Positions 1 to 6,154 of a DNA stretch of 8,233 bases are shown piece by piece (the stretch's first letter is position 1; each line of letters begins with the position of its first letter). The translations under genes were made by a program, and so were the position numbers. The stretch is from Chlorobiota bacterium (GTDB lineage Bacteria > Bacteroidota > Bacteroidia > Bacteroidales > F082): the NCBI GenBank assembly GCA_030619415.1, contig JAUXBM010000067.1:1-8233 (forward strand), given 5' to 3'. The notes beneath the pieces are model-generated. The model did no database searches. It was not told the DNA's origin and saw only the letters and a program-made list of their open reading frames with translations.

Positions 1-210
1 CAGCAACAAACCAATAACGCTTACCCCCAAAGTCACGCCGAGGGCTATATGCCCGGCATATGCCCCTTCCCTGGTGTATGCAAGCCAAATACCCGCTACC
101 ATCAACCCAAAACCAATGATCCCCGCTACGCCCGATCCCGGGATTACCAGGATCTCAATCAGCAGCACCAGGATGCCTACAAGAATAAGTATGATGATAA
201 CTGTCCACAT
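1..210 (-). CDS. NfeD-family membrane protein, N-terminal 70 residues (runs off the left edge)
   Basis: Reading the minus strand from the ATG at 210-208 gives 70 uninterrupted codons to the window edge. They begin MWTVIIILILVGILVLLIEI and continue with LVIPGSGVAGIIGFGLMVAG. A hydrophobic N-terminal helix followed by an E-[IL]-x-V-I-P-G-x-G-V-A-G turn and more hydrophobic helices is the membrane part of NfeD-like proteins. In that family a small OB-fold domain usually follows the helices; it would lie outside the window. NfeD proteins are typically encoded next to a flotillin/stomatin-like protein and are thought to help organise membrane microdomains or membrane proteolysis. The next gene to the left could therefore be a flotillin such as floA, but this is inference. 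The ATG lies 4 nt after the clpS stop codon, so the two genes are almost certainly co-transcribed and possibly translationally coupled. The family call rests on the membrane motif only. Confidence 0.8.
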   Translation of the reverse strand, partial: MWTVIIILILVGILVLLIEILVIPGSGVAGIIGFGLMVAGIWLAYTREGAYAGHIALGVTLGVSVIGLLL

Positions 211-214
211 GGGT

Positions 215-490
215 TTATTTTATTTCAACAGTGAGCATTCTGTTTGTCATTTCATTGTAGCGGGGCTTCAAGTCGTCCAACGGACCTTTTTTTACATTGC
301 ATTTTCCGCGGTAATGCGTAATCCATGCACAATTTTCAGCTTGCAATGGTTCATGCTCACAAACCTCAATTAATGTGCTGATCACAAAATCGAAGGTGTT
401 CACCTCGTCGTTGTAGAGAATCAGCGATTTTAATACATCCTGTTTCTCTTCCAGTTCAGCAGAAAATGATCTTTTTTCTTCTATACCCAT
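215..490 (-). CDS. clpS: ClpS, adaptor of the Clp protease (N-end rule recognition)
   Basis: This 91-residue protein matches ClpS through its core. LILYNDEVNTFDFVISTLIE forms the first strand, the N-degron loop and the first helix, and the segment ending in THYRGKC carries the conserved pocket histidine. ClpS binds proteins whose N-terminal residue is a bulky hydrophobic amino acid and passes them to a Clp/Hsp100 unfoldase (ClpA or ClpC type) in the cytoplasm. By comparison with E. coli ClpS, Asn27, Asp28, Glu29 and His59 correspond to N34, D35, D36 and H66. The E. coli gatekeeper Met40 corresponds to Phe33. Residues 1-20 are charged and probably flexible, as in other ClpS proteins whose N-terminus controls delivery. 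The frame is open further upstream to a TTG at 511, but that codon lies inside the probable promoter box at 509-516, so I chose the ATG at 490, with GGAAGG 9 nt ahead of it. No unfoldase gene is present in the window. Confidence 0.93.
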   Translation of the reverse strand: MGIEEKRSFSAELEEKQDVLKSLILYNDEVNTFDFVISTLIEVCEHEPLQAENCAWITHYRGKCNVKKGPLDDLKPRYNEMTNRMLTVEIK

Positions 491-508
491 CACATGAATC
501 CTTCCAAA

Positions 509-516
509 CAAAATTA
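509..516 (-). promoter_or_regulatory. Probable Bacteroidota -7 promoter box of the clpS-nfeD operon
   Basis: The minus strand reads TAATTTTG, a full match to the TAnnTTTG box used by the Bacteroidota primary sigma factor. A TTGAAT that could serve as the -33 element lies 22 nt further upstream (536-541), slightly more than the usual spacing. Transcription would start near 500-504, leaving a leader of about 10-14 nt before the clpS ATG at 490. Confidence 0.5.
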
Positions 517-620
517 ATAATTATTGCATCGAGGCATTCAATAATTTGAAGTTTTTAATTTAACAAGAAGCAATCACTTTAATCTGACCATTTTTTTCAA
601 CCGGAATTTCAAACTCTTTC

Positions 621-628
621 TATTTTTG
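621..628 (+). promoter_or_regulatory. Probable -7 promoter box of the Nudix gene
   Basis: TATTTTTG matches TAnnTTTG completely. It ends only 7 nt before the ATG at 636, so a normally spaced transcription start falls within about 4 nt of the start codon. No clear TTTG -33 element is visible about 20 nt upstream. The T-rich context makes a chance match possible. Confidence 0.45.
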
Positions 629-635
629 CAAACCC

Positions 636-1271
636 ATGCTTGAATTTACTTTCCTCATCGATCATTTAAAAAACAGCCTGAATACGGCTTCACTGCCGGG
701 TATCGAAGCGCAATTATCAATGGCACCCAAAACCAGGCAGGAAGAGTTGAGCAGATGGAATCATAAAGGTGACGTCCATCAAAGTGCCGTTTTAGTCCTT
801 TTTTATCCTGATGTCAAAACAACCAAACTTGTTTTTATAAAGCGACCGGTTGATAATAGTGTTCACAGCGGTCAAATCGCTTTCCCGGGGGGACGGGTTG
901 AAAAGGAAGATGCAAGTTTTGAAGACACTGCTTTGCGTGAAGCCTGGGAAGAGGTAAACATTCAACCTTCCAGTGTTTCTATTCTGGGCGTTTTGTCAAA
1001 ACTTCATATTCCGCCGTCAAATTTTGATGTTTATCCAATTGTGGGCTACTGCCCTGCACGACCTCCTCTAAAAGGAAATAATGAAGTCGATAAAATACTT
1101 GAAGTTAAACTGGAGGAATTGCTAAATCCCGGCACAAAAACTACGAAAACCATTCATCACCGATTGGGAAAACTGGTGGATGTGCCTTGTTATTTCGTCG
1201 AAGATGAAATCATCTGGGGCGCCACAGCAATGATGCTGGGAGAACTGTTGGCTATAATCGATCCTGACTAA
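636..1271 (+). CDS. Nudix hydrolase, coenzyme A pyrophosphatase type
   Basis: This 211-residue protein has the two signatures of the CoA-specific Nudix group. HSGQIAFPGG at residues 77-86 is the NuCoA motif, and a Nudix helix follows with REAWEE at 101-106, whose glutamates bind the catalytic metal. The N-terminal LPGIEAQLSMAP at 20-31 and the C-terminal IWGATAMMLGELL at 193-205 are also typical. Such enzymes cut CoA or its derivatives to 3',5'-ADP and 4'-phosphopantetheine (acylated if the substrate was), probably clearing oxidised or surplus CoA in the cytoplasm. The protein is full length. The Nudix consensus glycine after the EE pair is replaced by asparagine (EEVNI). Between the leading glycine and the arginine the helix is one residue longer than the general consensus, as I recall for E. 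coli NudL. The start is supported by the conserved LPGxxAQ segment 20 residues in. The gene stands alone, divergent from clpS. Substrate is inferred from the family. Confidence 0.9.
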   Translation: MLEFTFLIDHLKNSLNTASLPGIEAQLSMAPKTRQEELSRWNHKGDVHQSAVLVLFYPDVKTTKLVFIKRPVDNSVHSGQIAFPGGRVEKEDASFEDTALREAWEEVNIQPSSVSILGVLSKLHIPPSNFDVYPIVGYCPARPPLKGNNEVDKILEVKLEELLNPGTKTTKTIHHRLGKLVDVPCYFVEDEIIWGATAMMLGELLAIIDPD

Positions 1272-1319
1272 TATTTCAGTGACTAATAGGTGTCAGAAAT
1301 TCAAGGTTAATAATAGGCT

Positions 1320-1410
1320 TTCTCTGTGAAACTCAGTGTCTTCTTTGTGGCTCTCTGTGAAACAGCTATTACACAAAGTTGCTCAAAGAATCACAAAGTG
1401 ACACAAAGAA
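1320..1410. repeat. Palindromic CTTTGTG/CACAAAG intergenic repeat
   Basis: The left half carries CTCTGTGAAAC twice, at 1322-1332 and 1353-1363 (31 nt apart), with CTTTGTG at 1343-1349 between them. The right half carries CACAAAG at 1372-1378, 1392-1398 and 1402-1408. The reverse complement of the right half aligns along the left half with small gaps, so the roughly 90-nt stretch can fold into an imperfect hairpin centred on the AGCT at 1364-1367. It begins about 50 nt after the Nudix stop codon. It could act as a transcription terminator or mRNA stabiliser. I recall TTTGTG-rich spacers from other Bacteroidota, but no family name can be assigned from this one copy. Confidence 0.55.
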
Positions 1411-1554
1411 TAAACAAGAATAATTGCAAATCTTTATTGTAATTACTTTTCAGCATGCTAAATACGTTGGCATTTCTCTAAAATATGTAAATTGTCCGCA
1501 ATTGTTTGTTAGCATCTTAGTTTAATGCCTTTAAAACTTTATCATCTGTAATTT

Positions 1555-1562
1555 TAAATTTG
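1555..1562 (+). promoter_or_regulatory. Probable -7 promoter box of pyk
   Basis: TAAATTTG matches TAnnTTTG. It ends 23 nt before the pyk ATG, predicting a transcription start near 1567-1571 and a leader of about 15-19 nt. No clear TTTG -33 element is present at the expected distance, so the call rests on the box and its position. Confidence 0.5.
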
Positions 1563-1585
1563 ACACCTCATTAAACCAATCGATT

Positions 1586-3124
1586 ATGAAGACCCAATCT
1601 TTCCTGATGACCAAGATCATCGCTACTTTAGGGCCGGCATCCGGTTCACTCGAAATAATCAAAGAATTGATTGAAGCCAACGTAAGGGTATTTAGGGTTA
1701 ATTTCTCTCATGGCTCCTTTGAAGAATATGACAAATTGATTCAAAACATCCGGGAAGCATCAAAACAAACTGGCATCTATGTTGCCATCATTGGTGATCT
1801 TTCGGGGCCGAAAATAAGGTTCGGAAAAGTAATTCCTAACGGTATAAATTTGCAAAAAGGGGATGAAATCCGGTTTATAAAAAAACAGGTAACGGGTGGT
1901 TCTCCGGACAATGAAAATACTTTTTCCACAACCTATCCGCAATTTATTGAGGAGGTTAAACCCAACGAAAAAATATTAATCGACGATGGAAACATCGAAC
2001 TGAAGTGTGTTAGCAAAACCGGATCAGGGAAAGATGCTTACCTAGCTTGCAAAGTTGTTGTTGGCAATTTACTGACTTCCGCTAAAGGCATTAACCTGCC
2101 CGACAGTAAACTTTCTTTGCCATCGCTTACTGAAAAAGATTTTATATGTGTGGAATACGCGGTAAAAAGAAATTTTGATTTCCTGGCCTTAAGTTTTGTA
2201 AGATCAGCGAAAGACGTCAGGGTGCTTAAAAAGCGATTGACCGAATTAAGCGTCAGGCCCGAAGGTCTGGATATAACAGGTGGCGACCTTGGATTTTCAA
2301 CTAGTTTTGAGGATAATTATATTCCTGTCATCAGCAAAATCGAAAAACCGCAAGCCATAGATAACCTCGAAGAAATACTTGAAGAAAGTGATGGCGTTAT
2401 GGTGGCACGTGGCGATTTAGGGGTAGAAATGGATTTAGCCGAAGTGGCCATTTCACAGAAGAAAATCATCAGCATGTGCAGGCATAAAATGAAACCTGTT
2501 ATTGTCGCTACACAAATGTTACAAAGCATGATCAACGAACCGGTACCTACCCGGGCAGAAGTTTCCGACGTGGCCAATGCGATAATCGATGGTGCGGATG
2601 CAGTGATGTTGAGTGGTGAAACTGCAGTCGGAAAATATCCTGTAGAAACAGTAAAAATGATGAGCCGGGTTGCACAAAAAACCCACGAATATATCAAAAG
2701 CGAGTTTGCACACCGCGGTATATTTGTGCCCTACGAAGGCCTCTTAAAACGGAAAGCGGCTATGGCAAGAGGCGTTGCCATGATGGCTAAAGACATGAAT
2801 GTCAAGTTTATCATTACCTGGATGCATTCGGGAGGAAGTTCGGTGTTCTTGTCTCAGCAAAAACTACAAATACCAATTATTGCCTGCGGAGAAAATATCA
2901 AAAGGCTTCAACAAATGTCGCTGCTTTACAGTATAACGCCTGTTTATATGAAACAACCCAAATCGGGCAGCAAATTTATTGGCAGCCTGAATAAAATGCT
3001 GATTGAAAATGGATGGGCCAAAGAGGGAGATCCTGTTGTGGTGGTGGCAAGCAGTCCTATTTCAAAACGGGGTATTACAAACCGGGTGGTATTGCATTAC
3101 GTTGGAGAGATGGTTGGGGAATAA
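1586..3124 (+). CDS. pyk: Pyruvate kinase
   Basis: This 512-residue protein converts phosphoenolpyruvate and ADP to pyruvate and ATP, the last step of glycolysis, in the cytoplasm. Domains in order: the first half of the barrel with TKIIATLGPAS (9-19) and RVNFSHG (37-43); a B-domain lid starting after DLSGPKIR (71-78) and returning at KGINLPD (167-173); the second half of the barrel with SKIEKPQ (250-256), RGDLGVE (275-281), ATQML (308-312) and MLSGETA (341-347); and a C-terminal domain from about 385. Lys251 is the catalytic lysine, and Glu253 and Asp277 are the metal ligands, with the same 24-residue spacing as in E. coli PykF. All core residues are intact. About 20 extra residues lie around 222-243, just before the strand carrying Lys251. 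Lys76 takes the place of the glutamate found in potassium-dependent enzymes. The start is the first ATG after the promoter box; Met8 (1607) would also leave the fold complete. The gene is monocistronic and convergent with parC. Confidence 0.97.
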   Translation: MKTQSFLMTKIIATLGPASGSLEIIKELIEANVRVFRVNFSHGSFEEYDKLIQNIREASKQTGIYVAIIGDLSGPKIRFGKVIPNGINLQKGDEIRFIKKQVTGGSPDNENTFSTTYPQFIEEVKPNEKILIDDGNIELKCVSKTGSGKDAYLACKVVVGNLLTSAKGINLPDSKLSLPSLTEKDFICVEYAVKRNFDFLALSFVRSAKDVRVLKKRLTELSVRPEGLDITGGDLGFSTSFEDNYIPVISKIEKPQAIDNLEEILEESDGVMVARGDLGVEMDLAEVAISQKKIISMCRHKMKPVIVATQMLQSMINEPVPTRAEVSDVANAIIDGADAVMLSGETAVGKYPVETVKMMSRVAQKTHEYIKSEFAHRGIFVPYEGLLKRKAAMARGVAMMAKDMNVKFIITWMHSGGSSVFLSQQKLQIPIIACGENIKRLQQMSLLYSITPVYMKQPKSGSKFIGSLNKMLIENGWAKEGDPVVVVASSPISKRGITNRVVLHYVGEMVGE

Positions 3125-3283
3125 TACCAATTTGATCTCAAAATGATGTATAAAGAAATTGGAATATTTTTAGCTGTATTTAGGCAAAAAACTTTTGCAT
3201 CCGTACGGACGGAACATTTTTGTAACGCCAATACAGCGGAAAATAAACGATTTATATGCGTCATTTTGGGGTTAATTTGGTAT
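3124..3283. repeat. MITE-like imperfect palindrome between pyk and parC
   Basis: The two ends are inverted copies: ATACCAA at 3124-3130 and TTGGTAT at 3277-3283. Further inward, CAAAATGA (3139-3146) pairs with TCATTTTG (3261-3268), and GCTGTATT (3173-3180) pairs with AATACAGC (3230-3237). The exact centre is the palindrome CCGTACGG at 3201-3208. The arms align along nearly their whole 80-nt length with a few mismatches and 1-2 nt gaps, so the element can form one long hairpin. It starts on the last base of the pyk stop codon and ends 17 nt before the parC stop codon. It has no transposase and no credible ORF. Its size and inverted termini suggest a miniature transposable or REP-like element. 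In this convergent gap it could also serve as a terminator for both genes, although it has no classical GC stem plus T-tract. Confidence 0.7.
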
Positions 3284-3299
3284 AATACCTGCTTCCGGG

Positions 3300-6044
3300 T
3301 TAAAATTCAAGCTCCATTTGTGAGTTATCTTCAGGATCATCTGAAGCGTTATCTGTACTTGTCTGTTTCTTCTCCGGCTGTTCGTCAACATTATTGTCCT
3401 TCAGCGCTTTCGACTTTGCATCTGAAGTTTCGATAATTGCCTCTTCGGTGGTTGCTTCATTTTCTGCAACTGCCTGGTCAGCCTCCAATGGTTCCTCTTC
3501 AACAGTACTTTCTTCGGGCAATTCATAAGACAAGGGTTCAATCAATTTTACCTTCTGAATTTCCTTATTAGATAGCCGTTTTCCTTTGGCCCGGTAACTT
3601 TTTACAGAAATAAAGTCCGCCAGCGGAATTACTTCGTATTCGATTTCATTTCCTTTTTTCGACCTGATCTCAATCTCCAGTCGCGGGAGATAGTCAATTG
3701 AGAACACCACCAATTTCGTTCCTTTGCTTTCAGGAATGAACATATACTTTTTGTTGCTGACGAGGTTTTCGGAAATATCGAAACGTTTGATATAATATTT
3801 ATCACGCTCGCCATCAACATAAACCACGGTAATAATTCTTTCCGGGTCGTACTTCCCGATAAAGTTCATGTTGTCGTCGAAATGGGCATTTAAATCATAA
3901 CCCACCAATTTAAATTCACCACTCGATAAGAGGGTAAGGATTTTGTCGTCACCTTTAAATGCCCCGATAAACTCACCACGTTCACTCGTATTTAGCCTTC
4001 TTACGGTATCATCATACCAGATGTCGCGGGCGCCCAATGTTGAAACGCCCTCTTCGCGCTGGAGAATATTCTTGATCGAATTTGATGTCAGCAGATTGCC
4101 CTTAACACCACGGCTTTTAATTGCCAGCCCACTAAAATCAAAGTCAAAAGTTGTCTTTTTCATGCGTGGTTTAGGGCGCAGGTTTACCTTGATCACCTCT
4201 GCTTCGCCATTTGGGTTGGATGTAAAGTACATCACCTTGGTTCCTTTCGTTCCCCGTGTCAGGTCATATTCCTTATCGCGCGTTATCCCTTTTACAGGGA
4301 AACGTTTTACATAATATTTTCCTTGCCGGCCATCGCGGTAAATCATGTTGTAGATCGTGCGGACATCATTCTTCTTAAATACAGCGATGTGCAATACATT
4401 TTTTCCGATAAAAACCTTGGGTGCAATTTTTGTCACGATTAAAGTTCCATCATCCCTAAAAACGATGATATCGTCAATGTCTGAACACTCTGCAACAAAC
4501 TCATCTTTCCGGAGCGATGTTCCTGCGAATCCTTCATCCCGGTTTACATACAATCGTTGGTTTGCAACAGCAGCCTGAATTGCCGAAATGGTATCAAAAC
4601 TCCTGATCTCCGTTTTACGTTCGCGGCCTTTTCCAAATTTCTTCTTGATCTGCCTGAAATAATTTATCGCATAATCAATCAAATGATTGAGGTGGTTTTT
4701 CACCTCTTCGATTTCTTCTTCGGTTGATTTAATCAGCGTATCGGCTTTGAATGAATTGTATTTTGAAATTCGCTTGATCCTGATCTCCGTCAACCTGATG
4801 ATGTCATCGCGGGTAATTTCACGCTTAAACTGCTTTTTATACGGTTTTAATCCTTTATCGATGGTCTCGATAACGCTCTCCCAGGTTTCACATTTTTCAA
4901 TCTCAATGTAGATCCGCTTTTCAATAAACAGCTTTTCAAGCGACGACAGATGCCATTGTTCATGCAGCTCATAAAGCCTGATCTCCAGCTCCTTTCTCAA
5001 TAAGGCAACAGTATGATCTGTGTTCTGGCGTAGAATTTCATGAACCGGGAGGAACTGTGGTTTATCGTCAAGTATCACACAATTGTTGGGAGATATCGAC
5101 ACCTCACAATTGGTAAAAGCATAGAGCGCATCGATGGTTTGATCGGGCGATACATTGGCAGCCAGATGAATGACTATTTCAACATTTTCGGCCGTATTGT
5201 CATCGATTTTTTTAATCTTGATCTTGCCTTTTTCATTGGCTGCAACGATTGAATCGATGAGTGATGTGGTAGTTGTAGTGAAAGGTATCTCCGTAATTGT
5301 CAATGTCTTTTTATCGACCTGGCTGATCCTTGCCCTTACCCTGACCTTTCCTCCCCGAAGGCCTTCGTTGTATCTCGAAAAATCAGCCATACCAGCGGTT
5401 AGGAAATCCGGAAGTATTTCGAAACTTTTTCCCTTCAAATACTTTACCGAAGCATCAATCAGCTCATTGAAATTGTGCGGAAGGATTTTTGAGGCCAAAC
5501 CAACTGCAATACCCTCAACCCCCTGGGCAAGGAGCAATGGAAATTTTACCGGTAATGTTACAGGCTCTTTATTGCGGCCATCATAAGAGGCCTTCCAATC
5601 AGTCGTTTTCGGGTTAAATACAACTTCCTTCGCAAACTTTGACAGTCTTGCTTCGATGTACCTGGCCGCGGCGGCACTATCACCGGTGAGTGTATTTCCC
5701 CAGTTTCCCTGGCTATCAATTAATATTTCTTTCTGCCCCAGCTGAACAAGTGCATCGCCAATGGAGGCATCGCCATGCGGATGAAATTGCATGGTATGAC
5801 CAATGATATTGGCCACTTTGTTAAACCGTCCGTCATCCAGCCGGTTCATTGCGTGTAAAATCCGGCGCTGCACAGGCTTCAATCCATCATTGATTTCGGG
5901 AACGGCACGCTCGAGGATTACGTAGGAGGCATAATCCAAAAACCAGTTTTCGTACATGCCACGTAAAGGCAGCGTGTGGTGTTCGTTTTCGACGGAAGGT
6001 GATTGCTCGTTTATATTTTCTTGTAAATCTCCCTGTTCACTCAT
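3300..6044 (-). CDS. parC: DNA topoisomerase IV subunit A
   Basis: This 914-residue protein is the DNA-cutting subunit of the type IIA topoisomerase that unlinks daughter chromosomes. It works with ParE, which is not in this window. The breakage-reunion domain spans about 25-475. It contains WFLDYASYVILERAVP (34-49), KPVQRRILH (56-64), HPHGDASIGD (88-97) and ARYIEAR (127-133), in which Tyr129 is the catalytic tyrosine that attaches to DNA. A coiled segment (about 345-475) and a beta-pinwheel-type C-terminal domain (about 495-830) follow. The C-terminal domain lacks a canonical QRRGGKG GyrA box and has only KSRGVKG (643-649), and HPHGDASI also fits Bacteroidota ParC better than GyrA. Residues 838-914 form a low-complexity, Glu/Asp-rich tail ending in QMELEF. 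The frame extends 3 codons upstream to a TTG at 6053, but the ATG at 6044 is the better start. The 110-nt gap to the upstream gene has only a near-match promoter box (TATTATTG, 6092-6099), so co-transcription is possible. Confidence 0.93.
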   Translation of the reverse strand: MSEQGDLQENINEQSPSVENEHHTLPLRGMYENWFLDYASYVILERAVPEINDGLKPVQRRILHAMNRLDDGRFNKVANIIGHTMQFHPHGDASIGDALVQLGQKEILIDSQGNWGNTLTGDSAAAARYIEARLSKFAKEVVFNPKTTDWKASYDGRNKEPVTLPVKFPLLLAQGVEGIAVGLASKILPHNFNELIDASVKYLKGKSFEILPDFLTAGMADFSRYNEGLRGGKVRVRARISQVDKKTLTITEIPFTTTTTSLIDSIVAANEKGKIKIKKIDDNTAENVEIVIHLAANVSPDQTIDALYAFTNCEVSISPNNCVILDDKPQFLPVHEILRQNTDHTVALLRKELEIRLYELHEQWHLSSLEKLFIEKRIYIEIEKCETWESVIETIDKGLKPYKKQFKREITRDDIIRLTEIRIKRISKYNSFKADTLIKSTEEEIEEVKNHLNHLIDYAINYFRQIKKKFGKGRERKTEIRSFDTISAIQAAVANQRLYVNRDEGFAGTSLRKDEFVAECSDIDDIIVFRDDGTLIVTKIAPKVFIGKNVLHIAVFKKNDVRTIYNMIYRDGRQGKYYVKRFPVKGITRDKEYDLTRGTKGTKVMYFTSNPNGEAEVIKVNLRPKPRMKKTTFDFDFSGLAIKSRGVKGNLLTSNSIKNILQREEGVSTLGARDIWYDDTVRRLNTSERGEFIGAFKGDDKILTLLSSGEFKLVGYDLNAHFDDNMNFIGKYDPERIITVVYVDGERDKYYIKRFDISENLVSNKKYMFIPESKGTKLVVFSIDYLPRLEIEIRSKKGNEIEYEVIPLADFISVKSYRAKGKRLSNKEIQKVKLIEPLSYELPEESTVEEEPLEADQAVAENEATTEEAIIETSDAKSKALKDNNVDEQPEKKQTSTDNASDDPEDNSQMELEF

Positions 6045-6154
6045 TCTTTTCAATTCTCAAATCCGCGTAGCCGGTTCTCTGTTTTTCTCTTCAATAATAC
6101 AACAAAAAAGTGCATTTATTCAGGCTAGGTCGAGAACCATCAATCAACTGCCGC

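Larger units (their letters stand above)
1272..1585. other. Intergenic spacer between the Nudix gene and pyk
   Basis: This 314-nt gap is AT-rich and contains no convincing gene. Its left third holds the CTTTGTG/CACAAAG repeat listed separately. The middle holds two smaller inverted repeats: ATGCTAA at 1455-1461 with TTAGCAT at 1509-1515, and AATTG-tccg-CAATT at 1490-1503. The right end holds the pyk promoter box at 1555-1562. No tRNA, riboswitch fold or U-tract terminator was recognised. Confidence 0.7.

Noticed and set aside
74..373. Plus-strand 99-codon ORF at the left end
   Set aside because: It is antisense to the NfeD-family gene and clpS, both of which have clear family motifs.
2317..2697. 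Minus-strand 126-codon ORF inside pyk
   Set aside because: It is the complement of the most conserved part of pyk (active-site and GDLG regions). Its hydrophobic look comes from the reversed frame.
3143..3436. Plus-strand 97-codon ORF between pyk and parC
   Set aside because: It lies in the palindromic element and then runs antisense into the parC tail. The product has no recognisable domain.
5170..5586. Plus-strand 138-codon ORF inside parC
   Set aside because: It is antisense to the conserved parC catalytic domain, and its composition is what a complementary frame would give. No family match.
3300..6044. Identification as gyrase subunit A
   Set aside because: There is no canonical GyrA box (QRRGGKG), the quinolone region reads HPHGDASI, and the duplicated C-terminal domain with acidic tail fits Bacteroidota ParC better.
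6092..6099. Promoter box for parC (TATTATTG on the minus strand)
   Set aside because: It has one mismatch to TAnnTTTG, no clear -33 element, and lies nearly 50 nt from the start codon, so it was kept only as a remark in the parC entry.
6073..6138. GGTTCTC (6073-6079) and GAGAACC (6132-6138) as a terminator in the gap before parC
   Set aside because: The stem is only 7 bp with a 52-nt loop and no T-tract, so it is not convincing.
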